In this document: positions 25,932 to 34,982 of the stretch, one piece after another
Layout of the letters: each line of letters opens with the position of its first letter
Numbering within the stretch: position 1 is the first letter of the stretch
Assembly: GCF_030687495.1 (NCBI RefSeq)
Contig: NZ_CP117435.1
Location: forward strand, 2,918,501-2,982,500
Length of the DNA: 64,000 nt
Reading direction: 5' to 3'
Source of the DNA: Pseudomonas sp. FP453
GTDB lineage: Bacteria > Pseudomonadota > Gammaproteobacteria > Pseudomonadales > Pseudomonadaceae
Translations under genes and position numbers: made by a program
The notes under the pieces: generated by a model
Database searches by the model: none
Seen by the model: only the letters and a program-made list of their open reading frames with translations
Told to the model about the DNA's origin: nothing

Positions 25932-26468
25932 TCAGGCGGGCGTTTCGTCCGCGCTCAGCGCATCGGCGCGGATGTAGCTGCGAAAGACATGGTCCCAGAG
26001 CGGCGACGACACCCCGAAGTTTTTCTCGATGCCTTTGCGGTGATGCAGGTCATGGTTGGCCACCAAGCCGGGGATAAAGCGGTAAGCCCAGTGCTCCGGG
26101 CGGTGCATCACGTAATGCAGGGAAATGTAGAAAAAGTAGCCGGTGACCGCGCCGATAAACATCGAGGTCAGCCCGCTGTACCAGGCAAACAGCAGCAGGG
26201 CGGCAAAGGTGGAACTGGTCTTCCAGCTCGACACGCCGATATAGGCCAGCACGTCGACATGGTGGGTCCAGTGCTCGCGGCGGTACAGCGAGTGGAACAG
26301 GAAGCGGTGCGTCGAGTATTCCACCAGCGTCCAGGCCAGCAGGCCCAGCAGCGCCAGGCCGGCGTCAAATGGCGCGAGGTACAGGGCCAGGGCGATAAAC
26401 AGCGGGACGCTGAAAAAGTCGAGGTAATAAGCGACTGACGACATCAGCCATTTATTGGAAGCAGCCAT
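25932..26468 (-). CDS. Sterol desaturase/fatty acid hydroxylase family membrane protein
   Basis: 178 residues from ATG 26468 (MAASNKWLMSSVAYYLDFF). Four hydrophobic segments and the di-iron histidine boxes of the superfamily are present: HRFLFH, HWTHH, HYVMH and HDLHH. The protein probably hydroxylates or desaturates a lipid tail in the inner membrane. It lies 83 bases downstream of the SfnB/DszC-like gene on the same strand, so it could be read from that sigma-54 promoter, though a role in sulfur metabolism is not obvious. The extension to 26555 has no similarity and is not used. Confidence 0.82.
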   Translation of the reverse strand: MAASNKWLMSSVAYYLDFFSVPLFIALALYLAPFDAGLALLGLLAWTLVEYSTHRFLFHSLYRREHWTHHVDVLAYIGVSSWKTSSTFAALLLFAWYSGLTSMFIGAVTGYFFYISLHYVMHRPEHWAYRFIPGLVANHDLHHRKGIEKNFGVSSPLWDHVFRSYIRADALSADETPA

Positions 26469-26551
26469 GTGCGCAATATCCTTGTAGTGCCGATGGTTGG
26501 GGCGAATCGGCGGCGATTGGATCACACATTGGCGCTTCCGTGCAGCAACCC

Positions 26552-27769
26552 TCAACCGGTCTTGCGGCCTTGTTCACCTTTGGCGAGGATCGCCGTGTAT
26601 TCGCCGGGGTCCACGCCGTTGAGGTAGTAATTGCCGACGTGGTGCAAACGCCAGCGGATCGGGTCATGGGTGGTGTGCACCCGCGCATTGCGCCAGAAGC
26701 GGTCGAGGTTCCATTTGCTCAGGGCGGAACTGGCGCCCAGCAGGGCGAAGATCTCGCTGGAGATTTTCAGCGCGGCACTGTCGGAGTGGGCGCGCACCGT
26801 CGCCACCGCCAGGATCAGCTCGCTTTGCAGAACCGTGTCGTGCTCATCCAGCAGATGCTGGTCAAACAGCCGGGCGGCGTCGCGCAGCAGGGATTCGGCG
26901 GCGCGCAGGGCCACGGCGAATTCGCCGATCTGGCGGATCACGTGGGGCTCTTCATAGGCATGGTCGACGCCGCTCTCCACCCACGGCCGTGCGTTCACGC
27001 GCAAGTACTCGACGCCGGCCTGCAACGCGCCGGCGGCGATGCCGGTGTCGATGGCCGCGTGGAGGATCTGCGGGAAGGTCAGGCCGGTGCGCTTCATCGG
27101 GCCTTCGCGCAGCAGCACGAAATCGGGGTCGAGGATCACCTCGTCGAAGCGCACGGTGCCGCTCACCGAATGCTGCTGGCCAAACGCACGCCAGTCGTCC
27201 ACCAAGGTCAGGCCGGGGGTGTCGCGGTGCAGCCAGATACCGGCGCCACCTTGCTCCGAGGCGGCGGCCAGCCAGATCCAGTCGGCCAGGTAGGCGCCGG
27301 TCGAATAGAACTTGCTGCCGTTGAGCACCAGTTGCCCGTCGGCGCGCCGCTCGACGCGGGTCTTCAAGGCAAATTTGTTTTTCCCGCCGACTTCGGCCAG
27401 GGCGTTGGCCAGGCGCTTGCCGGCCAGCACATCGCTGACGATGCGCTGGCGGGCGGTGGCGCTGTAGTCCTCGAGGATGCCGCGCAGCATGACGTAGTGA
27501 ATCTGTAGCAGTTGGCCGACGCCGCCATCGGCCGTGGAAATGATCCGCACCACCTCGACCTGGGTGTGTACGGAGGCGCCGAGGCCACCCAAGGCGGTGG
27601 GCACGCCGATGGCGGTCAGCCCGTAATCGGAGAGCCACTGGGCCTGGCGGGCAGGGATTTGCTCGTTGTTCGCAGGGTCGCGGGCCAGCTCGGCGATGCG
27701 CAGGGCGGCCGCGCGGGCGGCGTCCAGGGCCTGGCGTTCGGTGCGTAGGGGCAGGGCGATGTCGCTCAT
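26552..27769 (-). CDS. SfnB/DszC-type flavin oxidoreductase (acyl-CoA dehydrogenase fold)
   Basis: 405 residues from ATG 27769. It has the three-domain acyl-CoA dehydrogenase fold: LSDYGLTAIGVPTALGGLGA in the N-terminal helical part, LVLNGSKFYSTGAYLADWI in the middle sheet, and the helical C-terminus with WRLHHVGNYYLNG. This subgroup (SfnB, SfnC/MsuC, DszC) does not dehydrogenate acyl-CoA but uses FMNH2 and oxygen to oxygenate sulfur, or serves in sulfur acquisition. It is divergent from the DszB-like gene across a 299-bp region carrying two sigma-54 promoters and two activator-site copies. The oxygenation target is unknown. Confidence 0.83.
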   Translation of the reverse strand: MSDIALPLRTERQALDAARAAALRIAELARDPANNEQIPARQAQWLSDYGLTAIGVPTALGGLGASVHTQVEVVRIISTADGGVGQLLQIHYVMLRGILEDYSATARQRIVSDVLAGKRLANALAEVGGKNKFALKTRVERRADGQLVLNGSKFYSTGAYLADWIWLAAASEQGGAGIWLHRDTPGLTLVDDWRAFGQQHSVSGTVRFDEVILDPDFVLLREGPMKRTGLTFPQILHAAIDTGIAAGALQAGVEYLRVNARPWVESGVDHAYEEPHVIRQIGEFAVALRAAESLLRDAARLFDQHLLDEHDTVLQSELILAVATVRAHSDSAALKISSEIFALLGASSALSKWNLDRFWRNARVHTTHDPIRWRLHHVGNYYLNGVDPGEYTAILAKGEQGRKTG

Positions 27770-27819
27770 GGGTAAACGTCTCGTTGGGCAGATGAAAAAA
27801 ACACTCACGCCAGCCCTGA

Positions 27820-27834
27820 GCAAGTTCTGCGCCA
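27820..27834 (-). promoter_or_regulatory. Sigma-54 promoter for the SfnB/DszC-like gene
   Basis: On the minus strand, TGGCGCAGAACTTGC has GG and GC separated by exactly ten bases, as in -24/-12 promoters. It is 51 bases upstream of the start. The nearest candidate activator site edge is 53 bases further upstream. Confidence 0.75.
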
Positions 27835-27886
27835 GCGCGCATTGGCCCATGCGCAGGGGGCTTTGGCGCCACCCAATCGCGCGGGT

Positions 27887-27934
27887 TGTGGCATTGGCAG
27901 CAATGGCTGCTGGTGGCCTGCTGCGCTGGCAGCA
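27887..27934. promoter_or_regulatory. Candidate enhancer pair for the SfnR-like activator (between divergent operons)
   Basis: TGCTGC-GCTG-GCAGCA at 27919-27934 is a perfect copy of the inverted repeat found in five intergenic regions of this cluster. A second, weaker copy, TGTGGC-ATTG-GCAGCA, lies at 27887-27902, 32 bases away centre to centre (about three helical turns). It could serve both the minus-strand and plus-strand sigma-54 promoters. Confidence 0.72.
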
Positions 27935-27996
27935 GTCGGCGCTTTCTGAAACTTCGAAGGCAAATAAACCCCTTGTAAATCAGCTAGATAGTTGGT

Positions 27997-28011
27997 TGGC
28001 ATGGTCGTTGC
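27997..28011 (+). promoter_or_regulatory. Sigma-54 promoter for the dszB-like/TonB/ssuD-like/dpp operon
   Basis: TGGCATGGTCGTTGC has the -24 GG and -12 GC at ten-base spacing and the TT before GC of the consensus. It lies 58 bases upstream of the DszB-like start and 62 bases downstream of the perfect enhancer copy. Confidence 0.8.
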
Positions 28012-28068
28012 GATGAGCTGCCCATCCACCCGCTAACGGGTCTTTCATTTGTGCTGACCGGAGTTCCC

Positions 28069-29118
28069 ATGCCCATTGCCGCTGCCTTGCCTCCTTCCAC
28101 CCTGGAAACGTTGTGGTTCACCCGCTGCCCGGTGCCGACCGCCTCGGGTATTGCCTTCAAGCTCGGCTGGCTGGGCGAAGAGTTCGCCCGCGACGGTATC
28201 CGCGTCGCCACCTTGCAAGACGCGTTGCAACTGGGGCGTCATCACTACGATCACGAACTGCCGGGGCTGTTTCGCGAAGGCGGCAACGTGCCGGCCCTGG
28301 CCGCACGCGGCGCCGGCACACCGACACGCTTGATCGGCCTGACCTGGATCGAGGAATGGCAAACCATCCTCGTGCGCCCCGACTCGGGTATTCGCTCGCC
28401 CGCCGACCTGCGCGGCAAGCGCCTGGCCCTGCCGGCCTGGGAAGCCGGGGATCGTCCTGGCAGCATCGCCCGGGCCATGAGCCTGTCCGGCTACAAGGGC
28501 GCGCTGGCGTTGGCCGGCCTGGATTTCAGCGATGTGGACCTGGTGGAAGTGGCCTTGCACCCGCGTGACGACAGCCTGCCGCCCGAGGCAGGTTTGCAGC
28601 GCCTGTGGTCGGGCCTCGATCACCTGGTGCGCGGCGACGTGGACGCGGTCTACGTCAAAGGCGCCTCGGCCGCCGACGCCGCCCAGCGCCTGGGCTTGGT
28701 GGTGGGCATCGACCTCGATCAGGTGGCCACGCCACGCCAGCGCATCAACAACGGCACGCCGCGCCCGATCACGATCCACCAGAACCTGTTGGACGAGCAC
28801 TACGACGTGGTGGTGCGGTTCCTCGCGCAAACCCTGCGTGCTGCCGATTGGGCTGCGCAGAACCTCGACGCCTTGCGCGCCATCCTGGCGGAAGAAACCC
28901 GCGCCGCCAGTGCCGGTGTCGAGGCGGCTTATCGGGGGGATTTCCATACCTCGCTGCACCCGGACCTGTCGGCCGAGCGCCTGGAATACCTGGCGCTGCA
29001 AAAGAACTTCCTCTACCGCCACGGCTTCCTGGAGCACGATTTCGACCTCGCCCAGTGGGTCGCCCCGCAACCGCTGCACGACGCCCGCGCACTGCTCAAC
29101 CGTAGCCAAGGACAGTAA
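28069..29118 (+). CDS. DszB-like sulfinate desulfinase homologue, active-site Cys present
   Basis: 349 residues, periplasmic-binding-protein fold (NMT1/SsuA-like superfamily) but without a signal peptide. Compared with DszB (2'-hydroxybiphenyl-2-sulfinate desulfinase), the N-terminus LWFTRCPVPTA matches LTYSNCPVPNA, and the order Cys20, His59, Arg69, Gly71-Gly72 (FREGG) mirrors DszB Cys27, His60, Arg70 and RFGG, with the His-Arg spacing identical. The C-terminal LYRHGFLEHDFDLAQWVAP also fits DszB. DszB removes sulfite from an aryl sulfinate. The predicted role here is C-S cleavage of a sulfinate made by the neighbouring oxygenases. It heads a five-gene plus-strand operon. An ordinary binding protein is less likely because no export signal is seen. 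Confidence 0.78.
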   Translation: MPIAAALPPSTLETLWFTRCPVPTASGIAFKLGWLGEEFARDGIRVATLQDALQLGRHHYDHELPGLFREGGNVPALAARGAGTPTRLIGLTWIEEWQTILVRPDSGIRSPADLRGKRLALPAWEAGDRPGSIARAMSLSGYKGALALAGLDFSDVDLVEVALHPRDDSLPPEAGLQRLWSGLDHLVRGDVDAVYVKGASAADAAQRLGLVVGIDLDQVATPRQRINNGTPRPITIHQNLLDEHYDVVVRFLAQTLRAADWAAQNLDALRAILAEETRAASAGVEAAYRGDFHTSLHPDLSAERLEYLALQKNFLYRHGFLEHDFDLAQWVAPQPLHDARALLNRSQGQ

Positions 29119-29122
29119 GCCC

Positions 29123-31354
29123 ATGCCCGCACACTTTCACTTCAACCGCCTGGCCTGGGCCATTGCCGGTGCCCTGGCACTGCACGGTCAACTTGCCGCC
29201 GCCGACGAACCGGTGGCCAACGAGGCATTGCCCACGGTGACCGTCACCGCGCAGAAACGCGAAGAATCGCTGCAGGACGTACCCTCGGCGATCTCCGTGG
29301 TCAGCGCCAAGGACATCGAAAGCACCGGCGGCGGCTTCAGTGCCGGCAAGGCCTTGCGCAACGTGCCCAATGCGATCGCGCCGGAGTTCGCCGGCCACCA
29401 GCGGCCGCGCTGGTACATCCGTGGCATGGGCTCCGGCGACATGGCCTCGACCACGGTGTACCCGGTGGGCATCTACACCGACGACGTGTACATCGACCCC
29501 CACGTGGCCACCGGCTTCCCGCTGTATGACATGGAGCGCGTCGAAATCCTGCGCGGCCCCCAGGGCACCCTGTGGGGCAAGAACACCACGGGCGGCGCGA
29601 TCAACTTTGTCTCGCGCAAACCCACCTTCGAAGACCCTGCGGGCTACTTCAAGGCCGATGCCGGCAACTACAACGCCCAGCTGTATGAAGGCGCCTACGG
29701 CGGCACCTTGCTCAAGGACAAGCTGGCCGGCCGCGTGGCGTTTATCGACCAGAGCAGCGACGGCCAACTGAAAAACCAGGTGGACGGCCACACCGTCGGC
29801 GATATCCACGACCAGGCCTTGCGCCTGCAATTGCTGGCGCAAATCAACGACGACCTGCAAGCCACCCTGCAGCTGCACGCCCGCGACTACAAAGGCCAGG
29901 GCATCGCCACCCGCGCCTGGGGCGCAGGGGCGGGCGACAGCACGTTGTTCGGCCCGGCGCCCAAGCCGAACACCGGCCACGCCGCGTTTACCGGCAAGGC
30001 CGACGACCGCATCCAGCACAACGGTGTGCAACTGGCGTTGAAGTGGGGCCTCGGCGAGCTGCAACTGGACTCGATCACCGCGTTCGACGACATCCAGGAA
30101 AAAGCCCAGGGGCCGAACATGAGCATTTACGAATTCGGCCGCTCCTATTCCGATGACCACTGGAAGCAGGCGTCCCAGGAACTGCGCCTGTCCTCGGCGA
30201 AAAACCAGCCCGTAAGTTGGATCATCGGCACCCACCTGTTCCACGAACACCTGGACAGCGCCTCCAGCAGTGCCTTGCTGCCGGCCGACTACAACCAGGC
30301 GTTCGGCGTCGCCGATTACGGCAAGACCTCGATTGACCAGACCACCGACAGTTTCGCGCTCTTCGGCAGCACCACCTGGCGCAGGTCAGCGAGCCCTTGA
30401 GCATCACCACCGGCCTGCGCTGGACCCGCGAAACCAAGGACATCGACCTGCAACGCGTGGCCGCACCGGGCAGCGACTCAGTGTCGTTCGCCAGCGCCGA
30501 CCAGTGGTGGAAGCACTACACCGGGCCGCTGGCGACCACCGTGGTGCAGGACGAAAAACGCACCTGGAACAAACTTACCTACGACATCACCCCCGAGTAC
30601 CAGCTCAACGACAACGCCCGTGTGTATTTCCGCTATGCCAAGGGCTTTCGCTCCGGTGGTTTCAGCGGCGGCGCGCTGGTGCAGGCCGAAGCGTCGGTGG
30701 TGGCGCCGGAAAACGTCGACGCCTACGAACTGGGGATCAAAGAGTGAATGGTTCGATGAACGCCTGACCGCCAACGCCAACGTCTTCTACTACGACTACT
30801 CGGACATCCAGGTCAACGCCGTGTCGGTGCGTGACGGCCAGGTGGTGTCGCTGCTGACCAACAGCGGCAAGGGCGTGATTCGCGGCGCCGAGTTCGAACT
30901 TGAAGCGCTGCCGCTCACCAACCTGCACCTGAACGCCTCGGCGGGCCTGTTGCACACCGAGTTGCAGGACTTCGAATCCGGCGGCGTCGATTACTCCGGC
31001 AACCGCATCGCCCGTTCGCCGTCGCGCACCCTGGCCGTGGGCGCCAGTTACCGCATCCCGCTGGACAACGGCGACGCGCTCAACTTCGGCAGCGACTGGC
31101 GCTACCAGAGCCGCATCTACTTCCTGCCCACCGCCCAGCAAGACCACAGCGTGTCCCAAGGCGGCTACACCCTGGGCAGCGCCAGCGCCACCTACCACTT
31201 TGGCGGGCGCCTGGACCTGGACCTGACCGCCTACGTCAACAACCTCACCGACAAACAATACAAGACCGACAGCGTGCCCTTGCCCTTCGATGTGGCCTGG
31301 GACGCGCGGGGCGACCGGCGCACCTTTGGGGTCAGCGCACTGACCCGTTTCTAG
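29123..31354 (+). pseudogene. TonB-dependent outer membrane receptor, frameshifted in the middle
   Basis: Starts at ATG 29123, five bases after the desulfinase stop, with a signal peptide ending near LAAADEP and a plug domain (LPTVTVTAQKREESLQDVPS, QRPRWYIRGMGSGD, VEILRGPQGTLWGKNTTGG). The barrel frame is lost at about 30380-30383 (one base missing, TGGCGCAGGTC), continues in another frame (LRWTRETKDIDLQR ... FRYAKGFRSGGFSG), and is restored at about 30739-30743 by one extra base in an A-run. It ends in the usual aromatic LTRF. Repaired length is about 743 residues, the same size as the intact paralogue at 46288-48528. It would import a bulky sulfur compound across the outer membrane. Two compensating indels could be sequencing errors. 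Confidence 0.85.
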
Positions 31355-31402
31355 GGCCATGCCCTTGCGTGCATCCCTGAGCCTTTTTTGGAGAGACAAA
31401 AC

Positions 31403-32563
31403 ATGACGATCAAACTCCTGTGGTACCTCACCCCCCCCGATGGCCCGTACCCGTGGGAAGCGGCCGGGCGCTGGGTGACCGGTTTCGAACAGCTCAAGCA
31501 GGTTGCCGTGGTCGCCGACCGTCTTGGCTATTACGGCTCGCTGCTGGGCACCAGCCCCAATTCCAACCTGGCCACGGCCGCCGCCTTGATCGATGCGACC
31601 CAACGCCTGCGGTTTCTGATTGCGCAGTACCCCGGCGAACTGTCGCCAGCGGTATTGGCCAAGTGGGCGTTGAGCTTCGACCAGTATTCCGGCGGGCGTC
31701 TGCTGCTCAACCTGGTCAATGGCGATGACAGCGGCCTGGCGGCCTTGGGCGTGCATTTCCCCCACGACGAGCGCTACGACTTCAGCCGCGACTACTGGCG
31801 GGCCTTTCGCAGTGTCTACGCCGGTGAAACCCAGGGCTTTGCCGGTAAATACATCAACCTGGCGCCGCGCGATCCGGCAGACGCCGATCACCCGTTGGGC
31901 GGCTGGCTGGCGCCGACGCAATCCACACCCATCGAGTTCTGGGGCGCCGGCACGTCCGACGCCGGCGTGGCCCATTCGGCCGACCTGCTCGACGTGTACC
32001 TGAGCTTTGCCGACACGCCGCCACGCCTGGGTGACAAGTTCCGCCGCGTCGGTGCCGAAGCGGCCAAGCGCGGGCGCCGCCTGCGGTTCGGCACGCGCTT
32101 GCAGATCATCGTGCGCGAGACCGAAGAGGAAGCGTGGGCCCACGCCGAGTTGTTGTTGCAACGCACCTCCCTGCAAACCGCCCTCGACGGCGTGGCCGCG
32201 CAGTTGCCCCCGGGCGAAACCCTGGAGACCTACGTCAGCGACGATCCCCAGGTGCAACGCAACCTGCAAACCCTGCGCGAAGGCCGTCTGCCCACGGCGC
32301 GGGAACTGGAGATCTACCCCAACGTGTGGGTCGGGCCGAGCCTGTTTGGGTTCGACATCCTGCGCCCGGCGGCCGGGACCTATCTGGTGGGCAGCGCCAC
32401 CCAGGTGGCCGAGCGTTTGCGTGAGTACCAGGCGCAGGGCGTGTCGGCGTTCATCCTCTCGGGTTATCCGCTGATCGATGAAGCGCAGCGCGTGGCGGAT
32501 CTGCTGTTCCCGTTGCTGGAGCTGGATCACGGTTTCGACATCCCGTTGTTGTCGGCGAGGTGA
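31403..32563 (+). CDS. SsuD-type FMNH2-dependent monooxygenase (LLM family), copy 1
   Basis: 386 residues from ATG 31403 (ribosome site TGGAGAG). Bacterial-luciferase-like barrel of the alkanesulfonate monooxygenase group: KLLWYLTPPDGPYPW at the N-terminus, FSRDYWRAFRSVYAGETQGF in the middle, PIEFWGAGTSDAGV and YPNVWVGPSLFGFDILRPAA, ending FILSGYPLIDEAQRVADLLF as in SsuD. Such enzymes cleave C-S bonds of sulfonates or open sulfones with FMNH2 and oxygen. No flavin reductase gene is in the window. Its stop overlaps a GTG in front of the dppC-like gene, so it is coupled to the transporter. Substrate unknown. Confidence 0.86.
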   Translation: MTIKLLWYLTPPDGPYPWEAAGRWVTGFEQLKQVAVVADRLGYYGSLLGTSPNSNLATAAALIDATQRLRFLIAQYPGELSPAVLAKWALSFDQYSGGRLLLNLVNGDDSGLAALGVHFPHDERYDFSRDYWRAFRSVYAGETQGFAGKYINLAPRDPADADHPLGGWLAPTQSTPIEFWGAGTSDAGVAHSADLLDVYLSFADTPPRLGDKFRRVGAEAAKRGRRLRFGTRLQIIVRETEEEAWAHAELLLQRTSLQTALDGVAAQLPPGETLETYVSDDPQVQRNLQTLREGRLPTARELEIYPNVWVGPSLFGFDILRPAAGTYLVGSATQVAERLREYQAQGVSAFILSGYPLIDEAQRVADLLFPLLELDHGFDIPLLSAR

Positions 32564-32568
32564 GCCCG

Positions 32569-33408
32569 ATGCTGTACTTACCTTGGCGTGCCTTGGCCGC
32601 CAACCGACAAGTGCGCCAGGGCGCCGGCCTGAGCCTGCTGGTGATCGGCCTGGCATTGGCCGGGCCGTTGCTGGCGCCCCATGGCGCGAGTGAACTGCTC
32701 GGCCCGGTGTACGGCGCGCCCAGCGCGGGCGCGCCGCTGGGTTACGACTACCTCGGGCATGACGTGCTGTCACGGGTGCTGGTGGGCGGTTGGAGCGTGG
32801 TGTGGATGGCGTTGGCGGCCGCCTCGCTGGCCTTGCTGGTGGGCGCGGGCCTGGGATTGCTGGCGGGGTTTTCCCGTGGGCCGCTGGACCGTTTGATCCG
32901 CTGGAGCGCCGACCTGTCCCTGGCGTTTCCCGAGCTGATCCTGGTGCTGCTGGTGGTCTCGCTGCTGGGGCGCGAGCCGTGGTTGATCGTGCTGACGGTG
33001 GCCTTCGCGTTCCTGCCCGGCATGATCCGCCAGACCCGCGCCAGCACCCAGGCCGTGGTCGAGCAGGAGTTCATCGAAGTGCTGCGGGCCATGGGCCTGC
33101 CGCGCCGTCACCTGCTGCTGCGCGAAGTGCTGCCGAATATCCTCACGCCCATGCTCGTGCATTTTGGCAGCATGCTGACCTGGGCCATCGGCATCTTGTC
33201 GGGGCTGAGCTTTCTCGGCTACGGCGTGGCGCCGCCGGCGGCGGATTGGGGCCTGATGATCAGCGAGAACCAGGGCGGGCTGGTCCTGCAACCCTGGGCC
33301 GTGCTGGTGCCGGCGCTGCTGATAGTCGGCGTGTTCGCCTATGCCAGCAACATGCTCGCCGAAGGCATCGGCCGGGTGCGCGCCGGGGTACTGGAGCACA
33401 CACCATGA
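32569..33408 (+). CDS. ABC transporter permease, DppC/OppC type
   Basis: 279 residues from ATG 32569; a GTG at 32560 overlapping the previous stop is an alternative. About six membrane segments, and the cytoplasmic EAA loop is visible as EFIEVLRAMGLPRRHLLLREVLPN. The N-terminal GAPLGYDYLGHDVLSRVLVGG is typical of the second permease of peptide/nickel transporters. It overlaps the ATPase gene by ATGA. Its partner permease (DppB type) and binding protein are not in this operon but on the opposite strand at 34983-37513. Confidence 0.88.
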   Translation: MLYLPWRALAANRQVRQGAGLSLLVIGLALAGPLLAPHGASELLGPVYGAPSAGAPLGYDYLGHDVLSRVLVGGWSVVWMALAAASLALLVGAGLGLLAGFSRGPLDRLIRWSADLSLAFPELILVLLVVSLLGREPWLIVLTVAFAFLPGMIRQTRASTQAVVEQEFIEVLRAMGLPRRHLLLREVLPNILTPMLVHFGSMLTWAIGILSGLSFLGYGVAPPAADWGLMISENQGGLVLQPWAVLVPALLIVGVFAYASNMLAEGIGRVRAGVLEHTP

Positions 33409-34865
33409 CGTTGCTGCGTGTGCAGGACCTGCGGGTGCAACTGGACAGCGGCAAGGCGGTGGTGGCTGATATCCATTTTGCGCTGGAGGCGGGAGAAATC
33501 CTCGGCCTGGTGGGGGAGTCCGGCTCGGGCAAGACCACGCTGGCCACTGCGTTGCTCGGCCATGTGCGCAAGGGCGCGCGGATCAGTGGCGGGCAGGTGC
33601 TGGTCGCCGGCAGCGATCTGCTCGGCTTGCAGGGCGAAGCCTTGCGCCAGGCCCGGGGTGGCGTGATCGCCTATATCCCCCAGGACCCGGCGATGGCGCT
33701 GAACCCGGCGCTGCGCATCCTCAGCCAGTTGCAGGAAACCCTGGCCGCCCACGCCCCGCAGATGTCACGAGCGGAACGCCAACAGCGCCTGCGCGACACC
33801 TTGCAGCAAGTGGGGCTGCCGGATGACCAAGGCTTTCTCAAACGCTTTGCCCATCAATTGTCCGGCGGCCAGCAACAGCGGGTATTGCTCGCCCTGGCGT
33901 TTATCCTGCGTCCGCAAGTGGTGGTGCTCGATGAACCGACCACCGCGCTGGACGTGACCACCCAGGCGCACTTCCTGGCCGCCTTGCGCCAGTTGTGCAA
34001 AACCCAGGGTGTGGCGGCGGTGTACGTGTCCCATGATTTGGGGGTGGTCGAGTCCCTGGCCGACCGGGTGATGGTGCTGTACGCCGGCAGGGTGGTGGAA
34101 TGCGCCGAGACCGCGCAGTTGTTTCGCCAGCCGCAACACCCGTACAGCCAACGCTTGCTGGCGGCGGCAAGGCTGGCGGCGCGGCCGCTGGAGGATCTGT
34201 CGCAGCAACCGCTGTTGTTGGAGGTCGATGAGCTGGCGGTGAGTTATGCCGGACGGCGCGTGGTTGCAGGGGTGAACCTGCACGTGCGCCGGGGCGAATG
34301 CCTGGCCTTGGTGGGCGCCTCGGGTTCCGGCAAAAGCAGCGTGTCCCGCGCGCTGGTCGGCCTGGCACAAGAGGCAGCAGGGCGCCTGCGATTTGCGGGT
34401 GCGCCGCTGAATCTCGAGGTTGGCGCACGCTCGTCCGAGCAACGGCGGCGCATCCAGTACATCTTCCAGAACCCCCTGCGTGCCTTGAACCCGCGTCACA
34501 CCGTGGCGCAAAGCCTGGCCACGCCACTGCGGCACTTCTTTGGCCTGCGCGGCGCGGCATTGCGCGAGCGTATCGAGCAAGCCTTGACTCGCGTGGCCTT
34601 GCCCGTGGCGATTGCCGATGCCTATCCCGGCAGTTTGTCCGGTGGTGAACGCCAGCGCGTGGCGATTGCCCGGGCGCTGGTGTGCGAGCCGAGGTTGTTG
34701 ATTTGCGATGAGATCACCTCGGCGCTGGATGTGTCGGTGCAGGCGTCGATCCTCGAATTGCTGAGGGGTTTGCAGGCGGAGGGGATGGCGCTGGTGTTTG
34801 TCACCCATGATTTGAATGTGGTGCGGGCGATTGCGGATCGGGTCATGACACTCAAGTCTCAATGA
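33405..34865 (+). CDS. ABC transporter double ATP-binding protein, DppDF fusion
   Basis: 486 residues with two complete ATPase domains. First: Walker A GESGSGKTT, signature LSGGQQQR, Walker B VVVLDEPT. Second, from about residue 270: GASGSGKSS, LSGGERQR and LLICDEIT. The QDPAMALNP and NPLRALNPRHT segments are typical of the oligopeptide/nickel import group. The linker lacks the usual OppD C-terminal cysteine-rich end, and the second half stops soon after DRVMTLKSQ, slightly shorter than stand-alone DppF. It powers import with the DppC-like permease next door and the DppB/DppA-like proteins in the convergent operon. Confidence 0.88.
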   Translation: MTLLRVQDLRVQLDSGKAVVADIHFALEAGEILGLVGESGSGKTTLATALLGHVRKGARISGGQVLVAGSDLLGLQGEALRQARGGVIAYIPQDPAMALNPALRILSQLQETLAAHAPQMSRAERQQRLRDTLQQVGLPDDQGFLKRFAHQLSGGQQQRVLLALAFILRPQVVVLDEPTTALDVTTQAHFLAALRQLCKTQGVAAVYVSHDLGVVESLADRVMVLYAGRVVECAETAQLFRQPQHPYSQRLLAAARLAARPLEDLSQQPLLLEVDELAVSYAGRRVVAGVNLHVRRGECLALVGASGSGKSSVSRALVGLAQEAAGRLRFAGAPLNLEVGARSSEQRRRIQYIFQNPLRALNPRHTVAQSLATPLRHFFGLRGAALRERIEQALTRVALPVAIADAYPGSLSGGERQRVAIARALVCEPRLLICDEITSALDVSVQASILELLRGLQAEGMALVFVTHDLNVVRAIADRVMTLKSQ

Positions 34866-34871
34866 CACAAA

Positions 34872-34970
34872 AAAACTGTGGGAGCGGGCTTGCCCGCGAT
34901 TGCGGTGTGTCAGCCGAAATATGCTTGACTGACCCACCGCCATCGCGGGCAAGCCCGCTCCCACAGTTTT
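34872..34970. repeat. REPIN with 29-bp perfect arms
   Basis: AAAACTGTGGGAGCGGGCTT at 34872 opens a 29-base arm ending at 34900, and the exact complement runs from 34942 to 34970. It lies between the stops of two convergent operons (34865 and 34983) and so fills the whole gap. The arms are intact, suggesting recent mobility or gene conversion by a RAYT transposase elsewhere. It may also end transcription on both sides. Confidence 0.93.
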
Positions 34971-34982
34971 GATCCCATGTAG

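Noticed and set aside
26552..27769. Calling this a beta-oxidation acyl-CoA dehydrogenase
   Set aside because: Context and sequence fit the SfnB/DszC sulfur group; no other fatty acid oxidation genes are nearby.
28069..29118. Calling this an ordinary sulfonate-binding protein (SsuA)
   Set aside because: There is no signal peptide, and the Cys-His-Arg-GlyGly pattern with DszB spacing is present, so a DszB-type enzyme is the better reading.
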